From Hymenobacter aquaticus (lineage in GTDB: Bacteria > Bacteroidota > Bacteroidia > Cytophagales > Hymenobacteraceae): a stretch of DNA of 64,000 bases. Location of the stretch: contig NZ_SRLC01000001.1 of the NCBI RefSeq assembly GCF_004765605.1, positions 1,736,001-1,800,000 on the forward strand, read 5' to 3'. The notes under the pieces were generated by a model. The model saw only the letters and a program-made list of their open reading frames with translations. It had not been told where the DNA came from and made no database searches. A program made the position numbers and the translations under genes. Within the stretch, counting starts at the first letter, position 1. Every line of letters begins with the position of its first letter. Shown one piece after another: positions 43,234 through 51,325 of the stretch.

Positions 43234-44407
43234 AAGCCCCCAGCGGGGTTTTGGGGTCGTAGGCGTCGCGCAGGCCGTTGCCCAGCAGGTTGAAGCTCAG
43301 TACCAGCAGGCTGATGGCCAGACCCGGCAGCAGCGTGAGCCACAGGCCGGCCTCGGTGCCCAGCAGCTGGAAGCCTTCGTTCACCATCAGGCCCCACGAG
43401 GGGGCCGGCGGCTGCACGCCCAGGCCCAGAAAGCTCAGGCCAGCTTCCAGCAGAATGGCCGCCGCAAAGTTACTGGTTGCAATGACTATGAGCGGGCCGG
43501 TCATGTTGGGCAGCAGGTGACGGGCAATCAGGCGGCTTTGGGGCAGGCCCAGCACCCGGCCGGCCTCCACGAAGGTTTTTTCGCGCAAGCTCAGCATCTG
43601 GCCCCGCACCACCCGGGCCACGTCGACCCACATGGTCAGGCCCACGGCCACGAACGAGGTCCAGACGCCCTTGCTGTCGAGGGCCAGGGAAATGGCAATG
43701 ACCAGCATAATGCCCGGAATGCTCCACACCACGGTCATTAGGCCCATCAGCAGCGAGTCGACCCAGCCGCCCACGTAGCCGGCCACGGCCCCGATGAGCA
43801 TGCCCAGGGCCAGGGAAATGAGCACGGCCACGAAGCCAATGCCCAGCGAAATGCGCGTGCCCAGCAGCAGGCGGCTCAGCGTGTCGCGCCCGGCCTTGTC
43901 GGTGCCCAGCCAGTAGGTGCGCCGGATGATTCGGTCCTGCTCCACTTCCTGCCGCAGCGCCGCCACCGGCCCGGCGTGGCCGGCCACCTGGGCCAGGGAG
44001 TAGCGCTGGGGCGCGTCGGCCAGGGCGCTGTGGTTGCGGTAGGGCCGGATCAGCACCGAGTCGCCGGCCAGCTGGTAGCCCCCGATGGGCGACTCCGAAA
44101 ACCGCGACTCGCGGCCCTGCCACCACGTACGCCAGATGTTATCGGGCGCGGTAGCCTCCTGCGGCGCCGGGCGGCGCAGAATGGTGGCCGAGAAGCCCGG
44201 CGGCTCCTTTTGCAGCTGCACCAGGCTGTTGTTGGCGTCGGGCGAGTTGTCGGGCAGCACCCAGTAGCCGAGCACGGCCACCAGGGTGCAGAGCACGATA
44301 AAGCCCAAACCCAGCATGGCGGGCTTGTTCTGGAGCAGGCGCCGGCGCACGTAGTAGCCCGGCGGCCGGGCCGCCGGGGGCGCGAAAGAGGCGGGAGCAG
44401 CGGCCAC
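43232..44407 (-). CDS. ABC-transporter permease (DppC/OppC family)
   Basis: A 391-residue inner-membrane protein. A transmembrane helix near residues 33-50 is followed by an unusually long periplasmic insert of about 110 residues (up to TYWLGTDKAGRDTLSRLLLGTRISLGIG). Five more helices and the permease EAA-type loop (FVEAGRVLGLPQSRLIARHLLPN) follow, then LEAGLSFLGLGVQPPAPSWG. The family carries peptides or nickel across the inner membrane with partner DppB and ATPases, none of which are nearby. GTG start one base after the upstream stop. Confidence 0.92.
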   Translation of the reverse strand: MAAAPASFAPPAARPPGYYVRRRLLQNKPAMLGLGFIVLCTLVAVLGYWVLPDNSPDANNSLVQLQKEPPGFSATILRRPAPQEATAPDNIWRTWWQGRESRFSESPIGGYQLAGDSVLIRPYRNHSALADAPQRYSLAQVAGHAGPVAALRQEVEQDRIIRRTYWLGTDKAGRDTLSRLLLGTRISLGIGFVAVLISLALGMLIGAVAGYVGGWVDSLLMGLMTVVWSIPGIMLVIAISLALDSKGVWTSFVAVGLTMWVDVARVVRGQMLSLREKTFVEAGRVLGLPQSRLIARHLLPNMTGPLIVIATSNFAAAILLEAGLSFLGLGVQPPAPSWGLMVNEGFQLLGTEAGLWLTLLPGLAISLLVLSFNLLGNGLRDAYDPKTPLGA

Positions 44408-44408
44408 C

Positions 44409-44666
44409 TTAGCGGCTGTTGTGGGCCAGCAGGCCGGGCTTGGTGGCCAGGAAGTAACAGTCGCGGGCCAAGGCCCCGAACGACGTGGTTTCGTAGGCCA
44501 GCTCGGTATCGGGGTCGGGGTAGAAGCACTTCACGTAGTCCTGCTCGAGCAGGCCACGCAAGTGGCGCTCCAGCTCGGCGGCCGGCAGCTGGGTTTTTTC
44601 GCTCAGGGTGCGGAAGGCGGTGACGAAATACAGCTCGTCGATAATATCGTATTCGGTGTCAGTCAC
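44409..44666 (-). CDS. small protein of unknown function upstream of the permease gene
   Basis: An 85-residue protein starting at a GTG: VTDTEYDIIDELYFVTAFRT. It continues LSEKTQLPAAELERHLRGLLEQDYVKCFYPDPDTEL and ends LARDCYFLATKPGLLAHN. The helix-turn-helix-like pattern DELYFVTAFRTLSEKTQLPAAELERHLRGLLEQDYV with a following beta turn resembles a winged-helix fold, but no family is assigned. Its stop lies one base before the permease start, so the two are co-expressed. Confidence 0.75.
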   Translation of the reverse strand: MTDTEYDIIDELYFVTAFRTLSEKTQLPAAELERHLRGLLEQDYVKCFYPDPDTELAYETTSFGALARDCYFLATKPGLLAHNSR

Positions 44667-44777
44667 GGGAGGCGGGGCAGGTGAAGCAAGCAAATGTAGC
44701 TCCGCGAGACGGGAAAGGGAAATGCGGGCGACAACTGCCGGGCCCGGCCGGCGGGCTACCCCCACTACCCCACCGGT

Positions 44778-45347
44778 TTAACGGGCCGCCGGGGCGTAGG
44801 CTACCGCCGAGGCTCTATCGGTTGTGGCTTCGATATACGCCACGATGCTTTCGATTTCCCGATCCGATAACTGGAAGCTGGGCATCTGCTGCTTTTGGTA
44901 CTGGTTGAAAATTTTCACCGCGTACTCGTCGCCAGCGGCCACCATTTTGCTGGAATTTTTCACCCACGGGATTATCCAGGAAACCGGCCGGCGCTCCGTA
45001 ATACCCAGCAGCGCGGGCCCGACCACCACATCGGCGAGGGCGTGGCATTGGGCGCAGTTATTATTGAATAAAGTCTGTCCAGCCCAAATTATGGCCACCT
45101 GAGACGAGTCACCACCAGTCGGCACTCGTAAGGCTTGCTGCAAAGCCGCCGAATCAGTAACTGCGAAGTCTGTTACACCGCATCCACCCGCTTCCGCAGC
45201 ATCTGAATGAGCCAGCGGCGACACATCGGCCGGAACAATGGAAACCAGGCCGGCTGCGCCCAGCAACAAAAAGCCTATGGCTACCACTATTGCGGCCATC
45301 GTAAGCGGCAGCATCCAGGCAAAATCGTACTTGCGCATGGCATTCAA
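44778..45347 (-). CDS. membrane-anchored c-type cytochrome
   Basis: A 189-residue protein with an N-terminal membrane anchor (WMLPLTMAAIVVAIGFLLLGA) and a single haem site CAQCH in LFNNNCAQCHALADVVVGPALLG. The distal Met is in QMPSFQLSDREIESIVAYIEA. It is a class I cytochrome c of the type used as an electron carrier or oxidase partner. Here the usual short family length is extended by an N-terminal linker of about 50 residues containing one extra Cys. No oxidase gene is next to it. The in-frame ATG at 45338 is an equally possible start. Confidence 0.9.
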   Translation of the reverse strand: MNAMRKYDFAWMLPLTMAAIVVAIGFLLLGAAGLVSIVPADVSPLAHSDAAEAGGCGVTDFAVTDSAALQQALRVPTGGDSSQVAIIWAGQTLFNNNCAQCHALADVVVGPALLGITERRPVSWIIPWVKNSSKMVAAGDEYAVKIFNQYQKQQMPSFQLSDREIESIVAYIEATTDRASAVAYAPAAR

Positions 45348-45512
45348 GGCATTTTACCGCCCGTTGATTCGCTACCTAAGTACGCTCCGGAATACTGCCG
45401 AAACAACCGCTTACACCCTATTTTACCAACGGTTTCTGTCGTAGCTTGGCCGGTTTTGGCCGGGCCTACCCAGCGGCCCGCTGTTGGTCCGCGCGCCGGG
45501 TGGCGGCCCCGC

Positions 45513-46121
45513 TTACTCCGGGCCCCAGGCGGCTTCCAACACGGCCAGCTCGGCTTCCAGCCCGCGCAGGCGGGCCAGGCGCAGGGTATGCTCGGTGGCA
45601 CTCAGGGGCACCGGCGCGTAGGCCATATCCTCCACCAGCCGGTCGAGCCAGCGCAGGTCCTGGGCCGCGTCGGGGAGTGGGCCGGCCCAGAACGGCGGCA
45701 CGGGGGCCAGCAGCACGGTGCGCAGCTCGGCCAGCGCCCAGCGCCGGTGCGCGGCCGCCTGTGCCAGCTGCCCGCGCTGCTCCAGCTCCAGCTGGGCCCT
45801 GAGAATACCGACGCGTACCCCCTTGAGATGGAGCCGGAGAGCGGCTTTTTCGTCGGCGGCCAGCCGGGGCGGGTTCTCCTCGGCGCTACGGGCGGGGGCG
45901 GGCGGGGGCGCGGCCCCGGGCCCCGGCGCGGGCGGCAGGTGGTGGCTCAGCCGCAGCAGGCGGTAGACGGCAGCCTCTCCCAGCTGCTTGCGGCCCGCTT
46001 CCACGGCCGCCAGCATCGAGCGGCTCACGCCCAGAAAACCCGCCAGCTCGGCCTGGGTAAGGGCAAAATACCGCCGTACGGAGTAAGATAAAGAATGGGA
46101 AGCGCGGGAAGGGCGCGGCAT
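45513..46121 (-). CDS. XRE-type helix-turn-helix protein
   Basis: A 202-residue protein. Residues about 12-75 form an HTH (YFALTQAELAGFLGVSRSMLAAVEAGRKQLG). A Pro/Ala linker (HLPPAPGPGAAPPPAPARSA) and a helical C-terminal half rich in Leu/Arg follow (LRLHLKGVRVGILRAQLELEQRGQ, AEHTLRLARLRGLEAELAVLEA), probably a coiled dimerisation region. The start codon is immediately preceded by a phased operator array (46131-46251), so it very probably represses itself. The C-terminal domain is unassigned and no toxin or phage gene is adjacent. Confidence 0.8.
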   Translation of the reverse strand: MPRPSRASHSLSYSVRRYFALTQAELAGFLGVSRSMLAAVEAGRKQLGEAAVYRLLRLSHHLPPAPGPGAAPPPAPARSAEENPPRLAADEKAALRLHLKGVRVGILRAQLELEQRGQLAQAAAHRRWALAELRTVLLAPVPPFWAGPLPDAAQDLRWLDRLVEDMAYAPVPLSATEHTLRLARLRGLEAELAVLEAAWGPE

Positions 46122-46130
46122 AGGCAGAGG

Positions 46131-46251
46131 GGTAACAATCAAGGAAAACGCTGAACTGTTTGTTACCACCGGGGTAACAAACGTAAGATACCGACAATCA
46201 TTTGTTACCACCAGGGTAACAAACGTTCTATTATTCCCCTCGTTTGTTACC
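46131..46251. promoter_or_regulatory. 42-bp-phased operator array upstream of the HTH gene
   Basis: Two full palindromes GTTTGTTACC-N5-GGTAACAAAC occur (46158-46182; and 46200-46224 with one terminal mismatch), with an extra right half-site GGTAACAA at 46131 and an extra left half-site GTTTGTTACC at 46242. Each is exactly 42 bp from its counterpart, so the same helix face is presented four times. It starts 10 bp upstream of the HTH gene start. A TATCTTAC sequence between the two palindromes (46183-46190, minus strand) could be the -7 box. Confidence 0.85.
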
Positions 46252-46275
46252 GACCGGAGCGAAGTGCGGGGTCCC

Positions 46276-47436
46276 TCACTTCGTCGTCACGGCCCGCTCC
46301 TTCCACTCGTAGCTCCCGCGCAGGCCCAGCAGACCGATGGCCAGCGCGTAGGGCGCGTACAGCACCTGCAGCACCAGCACCCAGCGCAGCCACCGGGGCC
46401 GCCCCAGAAACCGCAGCACCGGGCCCAGAAACCAGGCATCGGCGCCCAGCTTCAGCACCCAGATCCCCAGCACCCAGGGCCAGAGTGCGGGCCGGATGAG
46501 CCCCAGCAACAACCCCAGAAACAAGGCCACGTTGGCCCCCAGCACCAGCAAAGCCAGCCGCTGGGAAGCCGCGTGCTGATAGTGCCGCCACTTGCTGGCC
46601 CAGCGCACCCGCTGCCGGAGCAGGCCCCCCAGCGTGGCCGGGGCCGCCGTGCTGACAATGGCGGCCGGGCTTTTCAGAAACCGGATGCTGCCGGGAAAGG
46701 CCGCGTGCAGCTTGTGCAGCAGGAATTCGTCGTCGCCGCTGGCCAGGTGCTCGTTGCCGGCGAAGCCCCGCACGGCCACGAAGTCGGCGCGGCGGTAGGC
46801 CAGGTTGGCCCCGTTGCACATGGTCGGGTGCTGGCTCCCGATGCTGGCCGCGCCCACCCCGATCAGGCCCGCGAATTCCAGCCCCATCAAGTGGTGCAGG
46901 GCCGTGGCGGGACCGGTCAGTAGCACCGGGCCGCTGATGAAGCGCGCGGCGTCGTCGGTAGCTACCAGGGCGGCGTAGCTGCGCAGCCAGTCGGGCCCGA
47001 GGCGGCAGTCGGCATCGGTACACACCACCCAGGGGGCCCGGGCCCGGCGCAGGGCCGCCTGCAAAGCCGCTTTTTTACCGGTGCCCGCGCCGGGCTCGTC
47101 CCCCAGGCGAATCAGCCGCAACGAAAACGGGCTACCCGCCGCCGCCGCCGCCACGATTTCCGCCGTGGCGTCGGTGGAATGGTCGTCCACGATGATAACC
47201 TCGAAGCAGGCTGCCGGCAGGCTTTGCCGCGCCAGATCGGCCAGCAGGCCGGGCAGGTGGGCCGCCTCGTTGCGGGCCGCTACCAGCACCGAAAACTGCC
47301 GGGTGGCGAGGAATTGCTCCGGCACGGTAGCCGGCCCCGTCGGCAGGGCGGCCCAGGCCCGGCGCAAGGCCAGCATCCGCGCCGCGTAAAGCAGCGGCAA
47401 GGCCAGCAGCGCCACTCCCACCCAGGCGCTGCTCAT
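46276..47436 (-). CDS. GT2-family membrane glycosyltransferase
   Basis: A 386-residue protein with an N-terminal helix, GT-A domain and three C-terminal helices. It shows QFSVLVAARNEAAHLPGLLADLARQSL, VIIVDDHSTDATAEIV, PWVVCTDADCRLG (DxD), HLASGDDEFLLHKL and LRQRVRWASKWRH (QxxRW). It belongs with the processive or lipid-sugar GT2 enzymes. Its ATG overlaps the stop of the preceding LPG-synthase-like gene by four bases (ATGA), so they form a pair, perhaps making and moving a lipid-linked sugar. Confidence 0.93.
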   Translation of the reverse strand: MSSAWVGVALLALPLLYAARMLALRRAWAALPTGPATVPEQFLATRQFSVLVAARNEAAHLPGLLADLARQSLPAACFEVIIVDDHSTDATAEIVAAAAAGSPFSLRLIRLGDEPGAGTGKKAALQAALRRARAPWVVCTDADCRLGPDWLRSYAALVATDDAARFISGPVLLTGPATALHHLMGLEFAGLIGVGAASIGSQHPTMCNGANLAYRRADFVAVRGFAGNEHLASGDDEFLLHKLHAAFPGSIRFLKSPAAIVSTAAPATLGGLLRQRVRWASKWRHYQHAASQRLALLVLGANVALFLGLLLGLIRPALWPWVLGIWVLKLGADAWFLGPVLRFLGRPRWLRWVLVLQVLYAPYALAIGLLGLRGSYEWKERAVTTK

Positions 47437-48476
47437 CGGCCCGGGGGTGTAGCCTCGGCGGCCTTCTTGCGAAACACCTTCAGGCGCAGCACGAACAGCA
47501 GGCCGGCGGCGCTGGGCAGGGCAATATTGATGACCCACAAGCTCAGGCTGGCGCTGAGCACGGGCAGCACCGGCTCGTGGAGCAGGCCAAACAAGTGCGT
47601 GGCCGACAGCTCCCGCACGCCCACGTCGGCCAGGGCATTGAGCGAGGGCACCAACGACTTCAGCAGAAACGTGCCCGCAATGGCGGCCAGCCCCGGCCCA
47701 ATGGGCGGCGCGGCCCCGTAGGCCCAGAGCAGCAGACCAAATTGCAGGCAGAACACCGCGTAGCGCAGCATCGAGAGCCCCAGAATCACGTGCAGCGCCC
47801 GGGCCGGGTACGTGGGCATGACGGCCAGAAACCGCCGAAACCGCCGCAGCGGCCGAATGACCATGAGGGCCGTGAGCAGCAGGCGCGAGCGGTAGAGCGG
47901 CAGAATCACGCCCGCGTTGAGGAGCACCGTAGCCACCACCAGGCCCAGGCCGGCCGACGGGTAGCCCGGCAGGTAAAACGTGAGCAGAAAGTAGAGCAGG
48001 CCCACCGTACCGGCCACCACCGTGGCTACCAGCTGACAGTAGCGGCCCAGAAACACGGCCCCCAGCGCATCGAGGCGGCGGCTCTTGAGCTCGATGATGC
48101 GGCCGGCGTAGTCGCCCACCCGGTTGGGCGTTACGAAGCCCAGGGTGAGGCCCACCAGCACGGCCCGGAAGCAGCGCCGGAACGAGACGGGCTCCAGGTG
48201 CCGGGCCAGGCGCCACCACTTCCAGGCTTCCAGGCCCCAGTTGAGCGGCACCAGGGCCAGGGCGGCCAGCACCGGCCCCCGGCCCGAGCCGCTGAGCGTG
48301 GAGCTGAGCAGCCGCCGCCAGGCCGCCGCCGTGGCCGCGTCGGCAAAAACGGAGTGGTAGAGCAGCCCCAGCGTGAGGCCCGTGATGAGCAGCTTGCCGC
48401 CAATGACCAGGGCGCGCCGGCGCGGCGCGGGTTGTTCCGGCTTTTGGACGTAGTTTTGTAAGTTGGGCGGGGGCAA
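47433..48476 (-). CDS. lysylphosphatidylglycerol-synthase-like membrane protein (UPF0104/AglD-type)
   Basis: A 347-residue protein with about eight hydrophobic helices. It contains LVPLNWGLEAWKWWRLARHLEP, LVGLTLGFVTPNRVGDYAGRI (the conserved GF.TPNRVGE-type motif) and FLLKSLVPSLNALADVGVRELSAT. This membrane fold occurs in the flippase part of MprF and in stand-alone homologues implicated in moving lipids or in sugar transfer from polyprenyl carriers. No lysyl-transfer domain is present. It overlaps the GT2 gene by four bases and diverges from ruvC. Confidence 0.88.
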   Translation of the reverse strand: MPPPNLQNYVQKPEQPAPRRRALVIGGKLLITGLTLGLLYHSVFADAATAAAWRRLLSSTLSGSGRGPVLAALALVPLNWGLEAWKWWRLARHLEPVSFRRCFRAVLVGLTLGFVTPNRVGDYAGRIIELKSRRLDALGAVFLGRYCQLVATVVAGTVGLLYFLLTFYLPGYPSAGLGLVVATVLLNAGVILPLYRSRLLLTALMVIRPLRRFRRFLAVMPTYPARALHVILGLSMLRYAVFCLQFGLLLWAYGAAPPIGPGLAAIAGTFLLKSLVPSLNALADVGVRELSATHLFGLLHEPVLPVLSASLSLWVINIALPSAAGLLFVLRLKVFRKKAAEATPPGR

Positions 48477-48569
48477 AACGGCGGCGCATTGATTAGCTTC
48501 GGCAAGTTACCGACGAAAATTCAACGGAACTCCACCCTTCCCGTCCCGTCCCCGCGTTTCGTTTGGCCT

Positions 48570-49205
48570 ATGCTTCTGTCCTCCGCTGCTTCCTCCCCTG
48601 CCGACCTGCTGCCCAAGATTATCATGGGCGTCGACCCCGGCACCCAGATTATGGGCTACGCCGTCATTGAGGTGACGGGCAGCCGGGTGGCCGTGCTGCG
48701 CTACGACGTTATCGACATGAAAAAGCTGGGCACCAACCACGCCCTCAAGCTCAAGAGGATTTTTGAGCGGATGCTGGAGCTCATCGACGAGTTTTTGCCC
48801 GATGAGCTGGCCATTGAAGCCCCGTTTTTCGGCGTGAACGTGCAGAGCATGCTCAAGCTGGGCCGGGCCCAGGGCGTGGCTATTGCCGCCTGCCTCTCGC
48901 GCCAGATTCCCTACGTGGAGTACGCGCCCACCAAGGTAAAGCAGGCCGTGACGGGCTCGGGCTCGGCCAGCAAAGAGCAGGTAGCCAAGATGCTGCGCCA
49001 GACCCTGAAGCTGCCCCCCATCGAGGAGGCCCCCAAGTTTCTGGACGCCACCGACGCGCTGGCCGTGGCCATGTGCCACCACTACCAGAAGGGCAACAAC
49101 GTGAAGGCCGGCACCAAAAGCTGGGACAAGTTCCTGACCGACAACCCCGACCGGATGGCCAGCGCCTCGGGCACCAAGAAAACCCCGGCCAAAGCCAAGA
49201 GTTAA
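48570..49205 (+). CDS. ruvC: Holliday junction resolvase RuvC
   Basis: A 211-residue protein that cuts Holliday junctions during recombination. Acidic active-site residues are visible: D22 in IMGVDPGTQIMGYA, E83 in AIEAPFFGVN, and D159/D162 in LDATDALAVAMCHH. APTKVKQAVTGSGSASKEQVA matches the DNA-binding loop. The C-terminal 35 residues are basic and Ser/Thr/Lys-rich, longer than in E. coli. ATG at 48570 is used; the 17 residues before the catalytic strand may contain a later start. Confidence 0.96.
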   Translation: MLLSSAASSPADLLPKIIMGVDPGTQIMGYAVIEVTGSRVAVLRYDVIDMKKLGTNHALKLKRIFERMLELIDEFLPDELAIEAPFFGVNVQSMLKLGRAQGVAIAACLSRQIPYVEYAPTKVKQAVTGSGSASKEQVAKMLRQTLKLPPIEEAPKFLDATDALAVAMCHHYQKGNNVKAGTKSWDKFLTDNPDRMASASGTKKTPAKAKS

Positions 49206-49310
49206 GGTGCTCAGGTGCTAATGTGGTTGAATGTGCTGATGCGCTTTACGTGACCAGAACGTCATTCCGGGCTTGCCGAGGAACGACGTTCTTATTCTTA
49301 TGTATAATGC
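49206..49310. repeat. left part of a split composite intergenic element
   Basis: AGGTGCTCAGGTGCTAATGT-type words (49206-49245) are the complement of words at 49740-49770, and GTCATTCCGGGCTTGCCGAGGAACGAC (49261-49287, REP-like) follows. The KTSC gene sits inside the arms. Confidence 0.65.
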
Positions 49311-49332
49311 ACTCTTATTTATTCCTACCGCT

Positions 49333-49548
49333 ATGCTCCGCCGCCCTATCCGTTCTACCTCGCTGAAAGCCGTGGGCTACGAAGCGGCTTCCCTGACCCT
49401 GGAAATTGAGTACCGCAACGGCCGCGTGGTGCGCTACACCGGCGTGAGCGAAGCCGTGTACCAGGGCCTGCTGACCGTGCCGGGCAAAGCCCAGTTTGTG
49501 GAGCAGGTGCTGGAACGCAGCGGCTACGGCCGGGAGCAGGTGAAGTGA
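49333..49548 (+). CDS. KTSC-domain small protein
   Basis: A 71-residue protein: STSLKAVGYEAASLTLEIEY, RNGRVVRYTGVSEAVYQGLL and VPGKAQFVEQVLERSGYGREQ. This is the KTSC domain, a small beta-alpha fold named for resemblance to the C-terminus of lysyl-tRNA synthetase, often present as a stand-alone protein of unknown function. The ATG at 49333 begins directly before the domain. The gene lies within the two arms of a composite repeat element. Confidence 0.85.
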   Translation: MLRRPIRSTSLKAVGYEAASLTLEIEYRNGRVVRYTGVSEAVYQGLLTVPGKAQFVEQVLERSGYGREQVK

Positions 49549-49773
49549 CTGGCTGGGCCGCTTTTGCGCTGCTTCACCGGTCATTCCGGGTCTGCCCACG
49601 GCACCTTCTACAACCTGAAAAGCCCTTTCCTGCCCGTGCGGGAAAGGGCTTTTCAGGTTAGGAAGCGCAGCACATTTCATCGGCTGACGCCACTTATTAC
49701 GCGGCATGCCCTTCGTCCTCGCAATGGCACATTCCCAGCACATTCAACCACATTAGCACCTGAGCACATTCCC
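49549..49773. repeat. right part of the composite intergenic element
   Basis: It contains a terminator (49612-49659), a REP-like stretch (GCACATTTCATCGGCTGACG) and the right arm CACATTCAACCACATTAGCA with CCTGAGCACATT (49738-49770), complementary to 49206-49245. The word family is that of the element at 16491-16850. Confidence 0.7.
49612..49659. terminator. AAAGCCCTTT-type intrinsic terminator
   Basis: AACCTGAAAAGCCCTTTCC (49612-49630) pairs perfectly with GGAAAGGGCTTTTCAGGTT (49641-49659). The T-rich flanks serve both the KTSC gene and the converging phzF-family gene. Confidence 0.8.
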
Positions 49774-50568
49774 CTATCCCAGCTCGATTTCGCCCTTCAG
49801 GTAGGTCACGGCGTAGCCGCTCATCAGGGCCCGGTCGTGGCGCAGCTCGCACCACAGCTCGCCGCCCCGGGCCGATACCTGGCGGGCGCGCAGCTCGGTT
49901 TTGCCCAGGCGCTGGGCCCAGAAGGGAATCAGGGAGGCGTGGGCCGAGCCGGTAACGGGGTCTTCGGGCACGCCCACGCGGGGCGCGAAAAAGCGGGACA
50001 CGAAGTCGATGCCCTCGGGGCCGGGCGCGGTAGCAATAACGCCCACGTACTCCAGGGCCGCTATTTTGGCCATATCCGGGTGCAGGGCCAGCACTTCGGC
50101 CTCCGAGTTGAACAGCACGACCAGGTCGCGGGAGGCCAGCACTTCCAGCGGGGTGGCCCGCAGCGCGTCGAGCAGGCCGGTGGGGTGCGTGGCCAGGGGC
50201 TGCGGGGGCCGGGAGGGAAAGTCGAGGGTGAAGCGGCCGTCGGCGGCGTGGCGCACCCGCAAGGGGCCGCTCTTGGAGTGGAAGGTTATTTCCTCACCCT
50301 GAAAGTTGAGGTGGCGAAACAGCACGTGGGCCGAGGCCAGCGTGGCGTGTCCGCACAGGTCGATTTCGGCCGTGGGCGTAAACCAGCGGATGGCGTAGTC
50401 GGCGCCCTCCTGCGGCACGAAGAAGGCGGTTTCGGCTAGGTTGTTTTCGGCGGCAATGGCCTGCATGGTGGCGGCCGGCAGCCACTCGGTGAGCGGGCAC
50501 ACGGCGGCGGGGTTGCCGGCAAACACCCGGTCGGTGAAGGCGTCGATCTGGTAGAGCGGGAGCAGCAT
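49774..50568 (-). CDS. PhzF-family isomerase/epimerase
   Basis: A 264-residue protein made of two similar halves with the DapF-like fold. It shows IDAFTDRVFAGNPAAVCPL at the N-terminus, the catalytic Glu in AENNLAETAFFV, IDLCGHATLASAHVLF, and in the second half DFVSRFFAPRVGVPEDPVTGSAHASLIPFW. PhzF itself isomerises a dihydroxyanthranilate precursor of phenazines, but most homologues act on unknown metabolites and no other phenazine gene is present. A TACCTTTA sequence about 28 bp upstream may be its -7 box. Confidence 0.92.
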   Translation of the reverse strand: MLLPLYQIDAFTDRVFAGNPAAVCPLTEWLPAATMQAIAAENNLAETAFFVPQEGADYAIRWFTPTAEIDLCGHATLASAHVLFRHLNFQGEEITFHSKSGPLRVRHAADGRFTLDFPSRPPQPLATHPTGLLDALRATPLEVLASRDLVVLFNSEAEVLALHPDMAKIAALEYVGVIATAPGPEGIDFVSRFFAPRVGVPEDPVTGSAHASLIPFWAQRLGKTELRARQVSARGGELWCELRHDRALMSGYAVTYLKGEIELG

Positions 50569-50770
50569 GGGCGGAACTGGAAATGGAGTGGGCGCTAAAG
50601 GTAAAAGAAGAACCGAAAGCAGCGTAGCTTGCCCGGCGGGCTTTTTTCACGACCCGCCCGGCTTATTGAAATTATTTTTCCGCCGACGCAACCCCGGGTC
50701 GGGGCCGGCGGTCATGGGGGCAGAACGCTAGCGAAACGTATCCTTACCTGCTTATTCCCCGCCGCTGCCT

Positions 50771-51325
50771 ATGGCCGAATCTATTGACGCACTCGTGGAA
50801 GGCTGCCGGCGGGGAAAGCCGGCGGCCCAGCGCGGCCTCTACGAGCGGCTCGGCTACCAGCTGATGGGCGTCTGCCTGCGCTACTGCCCGTCGCGGGCCG
50901 AGGCCGAGGATGCGTTGCAGCTCACGTTCGTCAAGATCTTCACCCGCCTCGACCAGTTCCAGGGCCAGGGACCGTTCGAAGCATGGGCCCGGCGCATCGC
51001 CGTCACGACCTCGCTGAACCTGTGGAAGCAGCACCAGCAGCGCGGCCCGCAGCTGGCCACCGAAGAGGCCCACGACGTGCACCACCCCGACGGCACGCCC
51101 TTCGACCAGCTTTCGGCCGACGAGGTGGTGCGGCAGATCAACTCCTTGCCGCCCGGCTACCGCACCGTGCTGAACCTTTACGCCATCGAAGGCTACTCGC
51201 ACGCCGAAATCGGGGAGCTGCTGGGCATTTCGGAAGGTACCAGCAAGTCGCAGCTTTCCCGGGCCCGCCACTTGCTGGAGCAGCGCCTGCACCGGCAGGC
51301 CCATATTCCTCACTACCATGACTGA
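50771..51325 (+). CDS. ECF-type RNA polymerase sigma factor
   Basis: A 184-residue sigma-70-family protein. Region 2 includes RGLYERLGYQLMGVCLRYCPSRAEAEDALQLTFVKIFTRLDQF. Region 4 includes LPPGYRTVLNLYAIEGYSHAEIGELLGISEGTSKSQLSRARHLL. It directs RNA polymerase to a small regulon under control of an anti-sigma partner. It overlaps the next gene, which starts with an anti-sigma-like segment, by 8 bases, so that gene is its probable partner. Confidence 0.95.
   Translation: MAESIDALVEGCRRGKPAAQRGLYERLGYQLMGVCLRYCPSRAEAEDALQLTFVKIFTRLDQFQGQGPFEAWARRIAVTTSLNLWKQHQQRGPQLATEEAHDVHHPDGTPFDQLSADEVVRQINSLPPGYRTVLNLYAIEGYSHAEIGELLGISEGTSKSQLSRARHLLEQRLHRQAHIPHYHD

Noticed and set aside
46276..48489. A single 737-residue protein covering both the GT2 gene and the region upstream.
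   Set aside because: The first 350 residues are the wrong frame of the LPG-synthase-like gene. The GT2 protein starts at 47436 with an ATGA overlap.
49774..50568. Phenazine biosynthesis.
   Set aside because: PhzF-like proteins are common outside phenazine clusters and no other phz gene is nearby.
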